From NCBI GenBank assembly GCA_004556005.1, contig SFJA01000003.1:1-64000 (forward strand): 64,000 nt of DNA, in the 5' to 3' direction. The DNA is from Bacteroidales bacterium (GTDB lineage: Bacteria; Bacteroidota; Bacteroidia; Bacteroidales; UBA932). Below, piece by piece: positions 1-7,063 of the stretch. The notes under the pieces are model-generated. The model saw only the letters and a list, made by a program, of their open reading frames with translations, was not told the DNA's origin and did not search any database. The position numbers and the translations under genes were made by a program. The number at the start of each line of letters is the position of its first letter. Within the stretch, counting starts at the first letter, position 1.

Positions 1-208
<208 letters not shown>

Positions 209-256
209 CCGGAAAGCCGGACTTCAAGCCTAGGGATCTCTCTCAAGAAATATACT

Positions 257-366
257 GCGGTGGTTATATCAGTGTGGACCCACCTCTTCCCATCCCGAAC
301 AGAGAAGTTAAACACACGGGAGCCGATGGTAGTGCTATACCAAGTGTGAGAGTAGGAAGCTGCCGC
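257..366 (+). rRNA. rrf: 5S ribosomal RNA
   Basis: About 110 bases with the conserved 5S core CCGAACAGAGAAGTTAA (296-312) and GCCGATGGTAGT (322-333). The two ends (GCGGTGG at 257 and CTGCCGC at 360-366) can pair as helix I with G.U pairs. It lies about 50 bases after the 23S end and is the last gene of the operon; a strong hairpin follows at once. Confidence 0.95.
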
Positions 367-371
367 TTTTC

Positions 372-404
372 GAGACCCTCGAGTCGTCAAGACCCGAGGG
401 TCTC
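372..404. terminator. Hairpin after the 5S gene, probable rRNA operon terminator
   Basis: A perfect 10-bp inverted repeat, GAGACCCTCG (372-381) and CGAGGGTCTC (395-404), encloses a 13-base loop. It begins five bases after the end of 5S. There is no T-run after the stem, so it is an atypical intrinsic terminator; it could also be a processing or protection hairpin. Confidence 0.65.
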
Positions 405-416
405 TCCGCCCCAAAA

Positions 417-571
417 CCCCTGCGCCCTCAAGGTCCCCTATGACTTTGCAGGGCACCATTGCGCTTCCACTACATCGGACTAGTGACCGTTCGAACATCC
501 TTCCTCCAAATAACAGTATCCACGCCCCGCAAAGCCCCTGCGCCCTCAAGGTCCTCTATGACTTTGCAGGG
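417..571. repeat. Two copies of a 37-bp direct repeat
   Basis: Near-identical 37-bp segments lie at 417-453 and 535-571 (one base difference seen). Both begin CCCCTGCGCCCTCAAGGTCC and end ATGACTTTGCAGGG, with 81 bp between copies. No coding gene covers them. Function unknown; they could be remnants of duplication in the rRNA spacer or of a mobile short repeat. Confidence 0.8.
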
Positions 572-600
572 ACTAAATCACTGACTCCTGTTGACTCAAT

Positions 601-726
601 TTTGTCCATGAAAACCCACGTTTTTGTGGACAAAGTTGCTGCGGTGGTAGGTGTAAGTTTGGCTCGGTTCCGTCGGAGCAAGTTCCGACTCCATCCCTTC
701 ACCAACTCCCGGACCCGGGCGGTCCG
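601..726. other. Cluster of three short perfect inverted repeats
   Basis: Non-coding stretch with TTTGTCCA/TGGACAAA (601-608 and 627-634), GTCGGA/TCCGAC (672-677 and 684-689) and CGGACC/GGTCCG (710-715 and 721-726). The last two have 5-6 base loops. None is followed by a clear T-run. They may form structured RNA in read-through from the rRNA operon or in an unrecognised small RNA; no known family is recognised. Confidence 0.5.
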
Positions 727-779
727 TTGATGCGGACTTCTATTATTGGGGCTAGGCCACCGGGCCCCCAGTGTCGGCG

Positions 780-1406
780 CTTTCCCGCAAATCATCTGGC
801 ACGGCAATCGCCATTCTACGTGCCTGCAGGGCACATTGGCTCGCGCGATGGCATCGATTTGTGTCCATCGAGCGCCGCGAACCCCTCCAGGCATCGCTCC
901 AGGGCACATCATCTCGCGCGATGATTCGCAGGAAGAACCCCAACCTGCCACGCACAGCCGTCAGTGCCCTATTCAACGCTTTCCTGCAATTCATCTGACA
1001 AGGCAATCGCCTTTCTAGGGGACTGCAGGGCACATAGGCTCGCGCGATGGCATCGATTTGTGTCCATCGAGCGACCCGAACCCCTCCAGGCATCGCTCCA
1101 AGGCACATTCGCTCGCGCGGTGATTTGCAGGAAGAATCCCAACTTGCCATACACGGCTGTGCAGGCCCTGCGTCCCCTTTTCCCGTAAATCATCTGGCAC
1201 GGCAATCGCCTTTCTAGGGGACTGCAGGGCATATCGGCTCGCGCGATGGCATCGATTTGTGTCCATCGAGCACGGCGAACCCCTCCAGGCATCGCTCCAA
1301 GGCACATTCGCTCGCGCGATGGTTTGCAAGAAGCTCGCGGTATGAAGAATCCCGACCTGACATACATGGCTGCCAAAGGACCGACACCGGCTTTCTTGCA
1401 ATCCTT
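780..1406. repeat. Three tandem 199-bp direct repeats
   Basis: Imperfect tandem units start at 780, 979 and 1178, exactly 199 bp apart. Shared blocks include GGCAATCGCC, GGCATCGATTTGTGTCCATC, CCCCTCCAGGCATCGCTCCA and CTCGCGCG. Each unit carries an inverted repeat CGATGG/CCATCG (846-851 with 865-870, then at +199 and +398). Each unit also has two copies of GGGCACAT or a variant followed by CTCGCGCG, 73 bp apart in unit 1. Unit 3 has an extra ~14 bp near 1331-1345 and then decays; a weak fourth start is visible near 1391. Reading frames cross the units in several frames without a recognisable protein, so this is treated as non-coding. Function unknown. Confidence 0.85.
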
Positions 1407-1657
1407 CAGAGCCCTGTGCCTCACGTTCTTCTCCGTCAAGTTTCTGTGCATAGTTCTGGCACCATGCGTTACGCTAATTCGGAATGGGATATCAAATACT
1501 TATTTCATCGAGCTTCGGACTATGTCTCTGAACCGAGAGGAATGGATTTGCCTCGCTCGGTTGATTGTCTTTTTGCCCCGTTATCCTCCTTCCCCAAACG
1601 AAATTGCCCCTCTCCTGACGAAATTCTTCATTTTTTCTGTAGGCATTTATGAATTCG
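1407..1657. other. Intergenic stretch with no recognised gene
   Basis: Between the 199-bp repeats and the tRNA-His promoter I see no recognisable gene. Open frames exist, but they run in from the repeat units and resemble no family known to me. A short direct repeat containing ACGAAATT occurs twice near 1598-1625. Confidence 0.5.
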
Positions 1658-1689
1658 TTTTGCAAAATCAAATATTTTGCCTATCTTTG
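1658..1689 (+). promoter_or_regulatory. Bacteroidota-type promoter of tRNA-His
   Basis: TTTTG at 1658-1662 is followed after 19 bases by TATCTTTG (1682-1689), a full match to the TTTG-N19-21-TAnnTTTG Bacteroidota vegetative promoter. The tRNA begins 16 bases downstream, so the tRNA has its own promoter separate from the rRNA operon. Confidence 0.8.
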
Positions 1690-1705
1690 CAGTCCTAACT
1701 GAAAT

Positions 1706-1779
1706 GGTGCGATTAGTTCAGTTGGTAGAGCACCAGATTGTGGTTCTGGGTGTCGTGGGTTCGAGCCCCACATCGCACC
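1706..1779 (+). tRNA. tRNA-His (anticodon GTG)
   Basis: A complete cloverleaf: acceptor GTGCGAT (1707-1713) pairs with ATCGCAC (1772-1778), and the T-arm is GTGGG TTCGAGC CCCAC. The anticodon stem CCAGA/TCTGG encloses TTGTGGT, giving anticodon GTG. An encoded extra G at 1706 faces C at 1779, the G-1:C73 identity pair specific to tRNA-His. The CCA tail is not encoded. Confidence 0.96.
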
Positions 1780-1799
1780 CCTTCTTGCAGCCCTCGGAT

Positions 1800-1885
1800 T
1801 TTTCCGGGGGCTGTTCTTGTTTCTGGGCATATCTTTTCCGGGGGCTGTTCTTGTTTCTGGGCATATCTTTTCCTGGAGCCTGTCC
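1800..1885. repeat. 34-bp tandem repeat, two copies and a partial third
   Basis: Two identical 34-bp copies lie at 1800-1833 and 1834-1867, each TTTTCCGGGGGCTG... ending GGGCATATC. A diverged partial third copy (TTTTCCTGGAGCCTG) runs from 1868. It sits between tRNA-His and the 3' end of the convergent radC. No terminator is obvious here. Confidence 0.85.
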
Positions 1886-1891
1886 TCCTTG

Positions 1892-2578
1892 TTATATGCA
1901 ACTTTCGCATTCATCTGCAAATGAGTAGAATGAGTTGTCTGTTATGATGACATGATCGACCAGTCTGATTCCTATTGCGGTGAGTCCGTTTTGCAGTTTC
2001 TCGGTTTCTATCATGTCAGCGGAGCTCGGAACTGGGCTCCCTGACGGATGATTGTGCACGAGAAATACTCCGGAGGCCTTTTGCTCAAGAGTTTCTGCAA
2101 GAATCTGCCTGATGTCGATAATCGTGGAATCCTGTCCTCCGGTATTGATTCGCTTTATGTCAATAGTAACATTTTGCGAGTTGACCAGGATTATCCAGGT
2201 CTCCTCGTGGTCAAGACCTTTGAGAAATGGAATTATTTCATCGTAAACGCTTCTGGCTGAACACAATTGTCTGCGAGTCCCCTCAGGTTTTTCATGCATG
2301 AATCGTCGCCCCAGCTCAAGGGCCGCAGCAATTTGAGCCGCCTTGCAGCTCCCTATTCCCTTGAAGCGGCTGAGCGCAGCAGGAGACATTCCGCTAAGTG
2401 CGGTCAGGCTTCCTTTGGCAGATGACAACAGTCTCTGGGCAAGTTCGAGAGCGCTCTCCGTTCTTGTCCCGTTCCTGATGATGATGGCAAGGAGTTCACT
2501 TGTCCCGAGGGCCTCGGCCCCTTTGGACAACATCTTCTCGCGAGGCCTTTCCGCCTCGCACAATTCAATGATTTTCAT
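1892..2578 (-). CDS. radC: RadC family JAB/MPN-domain protein
   Basis: This 228-residue protein has the usual RadC (UPF0758) layout. The N-terminal part (about 1-95) has helix-hairpin-helix character, including FKGIGSCKAAQ at 72-82. The C-terminal JAB1/MPN metalloprotease-like domain contains the zinc motif HNHPSGS...D with H175, H177 and D188. RadC was once linked to DNA repair, but its role is unsettled; the fold suggests a metal-dependent hydrolase. It lies 40 bp downstream of miaB on the same strand and may be co-transcribed. Length and motifs are normal for the family. Confidence 0.93.
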   Translation of the reverse strand: MKIIELCEAERPREKMLSKGAEALGTSELLAIIIRNGTRTESALELAQRLLSSAKGSLTALSGMSPAALSRFKGIGSCKAAQIAAALELGRRFMHEKPEGTRRQLCSARSVYDEIIPFLKGLDHEETWIILVNSQNVTIDIKRINTGGQDSTIIDIRQILAETLEQKASGVFLVHNHPSGSPVPSSADMIETEKLQNGLTAIGIRLVDHVIITDNSFYSFADECESCI

Positions 2579-2618
2579 AGTTTAAGTTGAGTTTAAGTAT
2601 TTACCGGTCTGTCCTCGG

Positions 2619-3929
2619 TTATTGTTCGCACAGACTGCATAGCAGTGTACCCTGAGTGCAGTCCTCGACCTTAACCTTGACAAAATCTCCTGTCTTGTGT
2701 ATCTTGTCCGGCCAGACGCACATCTTGTTCTGGCTGTTCCTTCCGCAAAGTTCCTCCTCGCTCTTCTTCGACTTTCCCTCGACAAGCACTTCAAAGCACT
2801 TTCCAATATCCCTCCTGTTGCTCTCGAGAGACAGTCTGTTCTGCAGGGCGATGATTTCCTCGAGCCGGCGAGTCTTGGTCTCAATGTCCACGTCATCAGG
2901 GTATTTGCGCGCTGCAAGCGTGCCCGGCCTTTCTGAATAGTAGAACATGAATGCCGAGTCAAATCCGACCTGCTCGAACAGAGAAAGCGTCTCCCTGTGC
3001 TCCTCTTCCGTCTCGGAGCAGAATCCTGCTATCACGTCCGTCGATATCGCACAGTCGGGCATTATCCGGCGAATCGCGGCAACCCTTTCAAGATAGCCCT
3101 CCCGTGTGTAGCGCCTGCGCATCTTCTCCAGTATCCTGTCCGACCCGGACTGCACCGGCAGGTGGATGTGATGACAGATGTTCGGATGCGCTGCCATAGT
3201 CTCGAGCACCTTGTCCGAGATGTCCTGAGGGTTCGATGTGGAAAAACGAATTCGCATTTGCGGGCAGGCCTCGGCCACCATCGAGAGCAGGTCGGCAAAA
3301 TCGAATTCGCCGAAATGGTAGGAGTCAACGTTTTGTCCGAGCAGCGTGACCTCGCGGTAGCCCTTGGACTGGCAGTTGCAGGCTTCGCGTATGATGGTGC
3401 CGCAGTCCCTGCTCCTTTCGGCGCCCCTGGTGTACGGGACGACGCAGTAGGAGCAGACGTTGTTGCAGCCCCTCATTATGGAGATGAATGCGGAAACGCC
3501 GTTCTTGTCTATGCGGACAGGTGAGATGTCGCCGTATGTTTCCTCGCGGGACAGCAGCACGTCGATCTGGGGGTGTCCCGGTGCGGCGGCGGCAAGCAGC
3601 TGCGGAAGTCCTCTGTACGCATCCGGGCCCGCTACAAGGTCAACCTTGCCGGACTCGAGGAGCTTGTCCTTCAGTCTCTCTGCCATACATCCGAGTATGC
3701 CAATGACGACGTCCGGATTGCGCCTGCGCTGCAGGTTGAACTGGTCAATGCGGCCCCAGATGCGCTGCTCTGCATTGTCTCTGATGGAACAGGTGTTGGC
3801 AAGTATGACGTCCGCCTCGTCCATTGAGGCGCTGCGCTCATAACCGGCTTTCCCCAGTATGGAAAAAACCACTTCGGTGTCAGCTACGTTCATCTGACAG
3901 CCGTATGTCTCGATATAAACTTTCTTCAT
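2619..3929 (-). CDS. miaB: tRNA-2-methylthio-N6-dimethylallyladenosine synthase MiaB
   Basis: Radical-SAM methylthiotransferase that adds a methylthio group to i6A37 of tRNAs reading UNN codons. In the 436-residue product the N-terminal UPF0004 domain carries the cluster ligands C11, C47 and C81. The radical-SAM motif is C155-x3-C159-x2-C162, and a C-terminal TRAM RNA-binding domain follows. The open frame extends 45 codons further upstream, but those residues have no family similarity and cross the promoter; the ATG at 3929 starts the family-typical MKKVYIETYGCQMN. A TATCTTTG box ends 9 bases before this ATG. Confidence 0.96.
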   Translation of the reverse strand: MKKVYIETYGCQMNVADTEVVFSILGKAGYERSASMDEADVILANTCSIRDNAEQRIWGRIDQFNLQRRRNPDVVIGILGCMAERLKDKLLESGKVDLVAGPDAYRGLPQLLAAAAPGHPQIDVLLSREETYGDISPVRIDKNGVSAFISIMRGCNNVCSYCVVPYTRGAERSRDCGTIIREACNCQSKGYREVTLLGQNVDSYHFGEFDFADLLSMVAEACPQMRIRFSTSNPQDISDKVLETMAAHPNICHHIHLPVQSGSDRILEKMRRRYTREGYLERVAAIRRIMPDCAISTDVIAGFCSETEEEHRETLSLFEQVGFDSAFMFYYSERPGTLAARKYPDDVDIETKTRRLEEIIALQNRLSLESNRRDIGKCFEVLVEGKSKKSEEELCGRNSQNKMCVWPDKIHKTGDFVKVKVEDCTQGTLLCSLCEQ

Positions 3930-3938
3930 AATGCAGGG

Positions 3939-3985
3939 CAAAGATAGATAATATTTTCTTCCTATTTCCAAATTTATTAATTTTG
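3939..3985. promoter_or_regulatory. Divergent promoters for miaB and the LEA-SPOR-rpoN operon
   Basis: On the minus strand TATCTTTG (3946-3939) has TTTG 22 bases upstream (3972-3969) and lies 9 bases before the miaB ATG. On the plus strand TAATTTTG (3978-3985) lies only 5 bases before the ATG at 3991. Both fit TAnnTTTG. The spacing predicts leaderless or near-leaderless mRNAs on both sides. Confidence 0.6.
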
Positions 3986-3990
3986 CAGTT

Positions 3991-4467
3991 ATGAAACTTA
4001 ATGTAAAAAAGTGCATACCCGTACTCCTGGCGCTCTGCATGCTGCTTCTCGGCGGCTGCGCCAAGACCTATAAGGATATAAAGGTAACGTCGTTTGACAT
4101 CATCTCCATCTCTCCTAAGGGACTGGATGCCGTGGATGCCGTCGTGGACGTGGGACTGGACAATCCCATTGTCGGATTTGAAGTGTTCAATGCCGTAGCA
4201 AGCATAAAGCTTTCGGGCGAGGAATGTATGTCCATCGTGGCCGACCAGCTTGTGGTCGAAGGACATTCCGAAAAGGTTTACAGGATCCCCCTGCACGGAA
4301 GTCTGTCACCTTCCTTCAATCCGCTGGAACTTCTCAAGCTTGTCAAGGATATGGATCTCAGCAAGTTCACTATGGATGCAAAGGCCAGGGTGGGACTGCG
4401 TGGCGGTCTTGGCAAGGATATTGATATAAAGGACATCAAACTGGAAAAATTGCTCAAGAAAGAATGA
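3991..4467 (+). CDS. LEA type 2 family lipoprotein
   Basis: A 158-residue predicted lipoprotein: positively charged start, hydrophobic stretch, and lipobox LLGGC with Cys23. The mature part has the alternating pattern of an LEA type 2 (water-stress/WHy-like) beta-sandwich, with segments such as VDVGLDNPIVGFEVFNAV around residues 50-68. Such proteins are common but uncharacterised in Bacteroidota; an envelope or periplasmic role is inferred from the signal. Its stop overlaps the start of the next gene by 4 bases, so translation is probably coupled. The closeness to rpoN suggests one operon. Confidence 0.75.
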   Translation: MKLNVKKCIPVLLALCMLLLGGCAKTYKDIKVTSFDIISISPKGLDAVDAVVDVGLDNPIVGFEVFNAVASIKLSGEECMSIVADQLVVEGHSEKVYRIPLHGSLSPSFNPLELLKLVKDMDLSKFTMDAKARVGLRGGLGKDIDIKDIKLEKLLKKE

Positions 4468-5021
4468 GAATGACTGTTCGCAGGACCTTGTTACTGCTGT
4501 TTGCCACCTTTCTGTCGGCTACATCATTTGCACAAACCGTACTCCCGGAAGGATACTCCCGGGCTGATACCGTCGTTGTAATAAGCGTGCCTCAGGTCAA
4601 TCCTGCGCTTGACGGAGTCGATATACTCGTAGCTATGCCTCCTTGCGTGGCTGTCAGACAGTCTTCCGCCATACGCAGTGCGCTCGACAGGCAGGTGGAG
4701 TCCAACCGGTCCCGTATGTTCAACGGATTCAGGGTCAGGGTTTTCCACGATAATTCACAGTCTGCGCGAGAGCGGTCATCCCAGATAGAGACAGCTTTCA
4801 TGCGGGCATATCCGCTGCTCGCGGTCGAACGCAGTTATTCCAACCAATTCTTCAACGTGACGGTCGGGGCTTTCCGTACCCGTTCAGAGGCGGAGAAACT
4901 CCTCCGCATCCTCGCATCCCAATTCCCTCAGGCAAGCATCGTAAAGGAAAAATTCAAATATCCTATGCTGGACTCTTATGGCGTATATCCCGAGGGAGGG
5001 GAACTAGACCTTACCCTATAA
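4464..5021 (+). CDS. Secreted SPOR-like domain protein
   Basis: 185 residues with a signal peptide (MRMTVRRTLLLLFATFLSATSFAQ; likely cleavage after residue 24). The C-terminal half (about 87-167) matches a SPOR-type repeat fold: RVRVFHD...S, later NQFFNVTVGAFRTRSEAEKLLRI. SPOR domains bind denuded peptidoglycan glycan strands, so a cell-wall association is likely. The central part (25-85) is not recognised. It overlaps the LEA gene by ATGA and ends 12 bp before rpoN. Whether it binds septal peptidoglycan cannot be told from sequence. Confidence 0.7.
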   Translation: MRMTVRRTLLLLFATFLSATSFAQTVLPEGYSRADTVVVISVPQVNPALDGVDILVAMPPCVAVRQSSAIRSALDRQVESNRSRMFNGFRVRVFHDNSQSARERSSQIETAFMRAYPLLAVERSYSNQFFNVTVGAFRTRSEAEKLLRILASQFPQASIVKEKFKYPMLDSYGVYPEGGELDLTL

Positions 5022-5033
5022 CATTGCGACCGT

Positions 5034-6443
5034 ATGAGACAGGACCTTGAACTCAAGCAGCAACAGAAACTTTCTCCCCTGCAGATCCAGACCATCAAGC
5101 TGATTGAACTCCCAATCCAGGAGCTCGAGCAGAGGGTCCGTGCCGAGATTGAGGAGAACCCAGTGCTTGACGACGGTCCGGATCCCGACAGGGAACGCGA
5201 TGAGGACAATCCCGGAGATATTTCGATAGACCAGCTTGCCGAGGACGAATACATTCCCAGCTACAAGCTCAAAGTCAACAACTGGGGCAAGGATGCCCGT
5301 CCCGAATACAATACTTTTTCCGTTCGCCAGAGTTTTACCCAGAGCCTGCTGAAGCAGCTCGGATTCCGTCACCTCAGCGAGCAGGAACAGAAAATCGCCG
5401 CATTCATTATCGGTATGCTTGACGAGGACGGCTATCTCAGGCGAGATTCCTTGACCCTTGTCGATGACCTTGCATTCCACGCCAACATTACTACCGACAT
5501 CGACGAGGTCGAGAGGATGATAGCCATCATCCAGGACTTCGAGCCGGCAGGCGTGGGTGCCAGGGACCTGCGTGAGTGCCTGCTGATCCAGCTCCGGGGG
5601 ATGAGTCGTTCCGAGGCGGTGGACAATGCCATAACGATACTGCAGGATTATTATAAAGAATTCTCCAGCAAGCATTTCCAGAAGATTCAGCAGAAGATGC
5701 AGATTAGCGATGTGCAGCTCAAGGATGCAATCAAGCGTATCTCCCGTCTCAATCCGAAACCGGGTGGACAGATCGACGACTCGTACAGCGATGAGGCGCA
5801 GCAGATTGTTCCTGACTTTATCCTGACGGAAAATGACGGGGAGATCGGTTTCCGTATGCCGCGCTTTTCAGTGCCTGAAATAAGGGTGAGCAGCCGCTAT
5901 TCTGAGATGCTGAACAACTCGAAGGGGGCTTCGGGAAAGGCCCAGAAGGAGACTCTGGCATTTGTCAAGCAGAAGATAGACTCCGCAAAATGGTTTGTGG
6001 AAGCGCTCAAGCAGCGTAAAAATACGCTTGAAAAGACTATGCAGGCCATACTGGAGTATCAGCATGACTATTTTCTGGATGGGGACGAGTCGAGCCTTAA
6101 ACCTATGGTGCTCAAGGATATAGCTGATAAGACCGGCTTTGACATTTCTACAATCTCGAGGGTCGTCAACAGCAAATACATAGAGACTCATTTCGGTATC
6201 TTTCCTCTAAAGTATTTCTTCTCCGAGGGAATGGAAAACAAGAACGGAGAGGAGGTTTCCACGCGCGAACTGAAGAAGGTGCTTCAGGAAGTTGTCGATG
6301 CCGAAGACAAGAAAAAGCCGCTCACCGATGAGCAGCTTGTCGAAGAGTTGTCGAATAGAGGATACAAGGTCGCGCGGAGGACGATAGCAAAATACCGTGA
6401 TCAGTTGGGAATCCCTCTGGCAAGGATGCGTCGTCAGGTCTGA
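5034..6443 (+). CDS. rpoN: RNA polymerase sigma-54 factor RpoN
   Basis: A 469-residue sigma-54. Region I is the glutamine- and leucine-rich start (residues 1-45, LELKQQQKLSPLQIQTIKLI), which contacts activator ATPases. The core-binding region follows, then the helix-turn-helix, and the C-terminus bears the RpoN box ARRTIAKYRD (447-456) that recognises the -24 element. It directs transcription from -24/-12 promoters and needs an AAA+ enhancer-binding protein, none of which is encoded in this window. It is the third gene of the LEA-SPOR-rpoN operon and is convergent with fur. Confidence 0.97.
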   Translation: MRQDLELKQQQKLSPLQIQTIKLIELPIQELEQRVRAEIEENPVLDDGPDPDRERDEDNPGDISIDQLAEDEYIPSYKLKVNNWGKDARPEYNTFSVRQSFTQSLLKQLGFRHLSEQEQKIAAFIIGMLDEDGYLRRDSLTLVDDLAFHANITTDIDEVERMIAIIQDFEPAGVGARDLRECLLIQLRGMSRSEAVDNAITILQDYYKEFSSKHFQKIQQKMQISDVQLKDAIKRISRLNPKPGGQIDDSYSDEAQQIVPDFILTENDGEIGFRMPRFSVPEIRVSSRYSEMLNNSKGASGKAQKETLAFVKQKIDSAKWFVEALKQRKNTLEKTMQAILEYQHDYFLDGDESSLKPMVLKDIADKTGFDISTISRVVNSKYIETHFGIFPLKYFFSEGMENKNGEEVSTRELKKVLQEVVDAEDKKKPLTDEQLVEELSNRGYKVARRTIAKYRDQLGIPLARMRRQV

Positions 6444-6470
6444 GGCAGCCGGGAATCAAGGAACAGCCGC

Positions 6471-6570
6471 CGTGCGATTATGCCTTGCTTCCGCCGCGAC
6501 CGGGCCTTGCTTTAGCGCTCCTATGCCTCGCTGCACCGCGATTAAGCCTTGCTGCAGCGTGACTTGCGCG
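6471..6570. repeat. Degenerate ~22-bp tandem repeat at the rpoN/fur junction
   Basis: Four to five diverged units of about 22 bp share the pattern CCGCGATTAnGCCTTGCT (for example 6473-6489, 6494-6511 and 6536-6552). The array begins 28 bp after the rpoN stop and runs through the fur stop codon (6542-6544), so the last ~9 codons of fur are built from repeat sequence. Confidence 0.5.
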
Positions 6571-6985
6571 TCGGGTGGCAGACTATATGGATTTCTATCG
6601 AGTCAACCTTGTAGCCGGTAAATTTCTTCTTGCCCAATTCTTTGGTGACATATTCCATCAGACTCTTGTCCTCGATGTCAAGATAATTGTTGCTGGTCTT
6701 GTCGTAGAGGTGAATGTGAGGTTTGACTGTCACGTCAAAATACATCTTGTTGTTGGCGCTCATCCTCTGGGCATAAATCCCCAGTCCTGACATCTGTGTC
6801 AGGATGTTGTAAACTGAAGAAACGGTAATCTTAACCGGACTGTTTTGCGCGATGTGCTGTCCTACCTGGTCTGCACTCGCGTGCCCGAGACTGATCATAG
6901 CCTCGTGTACGGCAACCCTCTGGGGTGTCGCCTTGAGCCCCTTGTCCTTGAGGATCTTTTTGAATGCATCAATAGAGTCTGTCAT
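6542..6985 (-). CDS. Fur-family transcriptional regulator without structural-zinc cysteines
   Basis: 147 residues with the Fur-family winged-helix N-terminus (about 1-80: LKDKGLKATPQRVAVHEAM...VSSVYNILTQM) and a dimerisation domain with metal-site residues HIHLYD (about 94-99) and IEIHIVCH (about 131-138). The CxxC pairs that hold the structural zinc in Fur, PerR and Zur are absent; the expected first pair is replaced by DKTSNN. Irr-like and some Bacteroidota members share this. The longer upstream frame has no family similarity, so the ATG at 6985 is chosen. It diverges from trxB, which suggests control of redox or peroxide genes, but iron sensing is equally possible. Its last codons lie in the 22-bp repeat array. 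Confidence 0.85.
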   Translation of the reverse strand: MTDSIDAFKKILKDKGLKATPQRVAVHEAMISLGHASADQVGQHIAQNSPVKITVSSVYNILTQMSGLGIYAQRMSANNKMYFDVTVKPHIHLYDKTSNNYLDIEDKSLMEYVTKELGKKKFTGYKVDSIEIHIVCHPTRKSRCSKA

Positions 6986-6992
6986 CTTTTGC

Positions 6993-7044
6993 TCCAAGTT
7001 TGGAACACTAATATATGACCTTTTTTTGGAAATTGCTATATTTG
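6993..7044. promoter_or_regulatory. fur-trxB divergent regulatory region
   Basis: The 12-bp inverted repeat TCCAAGTTTGGA (6993-7004) sits 7 bp upstream of the fur ATG. TATATTTG (7037-7044) is a good plus-strand -7 box 19 bases before the trxB ATG, though no clear TTTG lies at the right distance. The inverted repeat is a candidate operator for autoregulation; this is inference from position and symmetry only. Confidence 0.45.
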
Positions 7045-7063
7045 TACTCTTTAGTTGACAATT

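Noticed and set aside
372..404. Phage or plasmid attachment site at the palindrome after 5S
   Set aside because: No integrase or direct repeat partner; a terminator or processing hairpin is the simpler explanation.
780..1406. Possible CRISPR array or transposon ends
   Set aside because: The units are ~199 bp and contiguous rather than short repeats with unique spacers; no cas genes, transposase or terminal inverted repeats are present.
3930..4064. N-terminal extension of MiaB
   Set aside because: The extra 45 codons cross the divergent promoter and the LEA coding region and lack family similarity.
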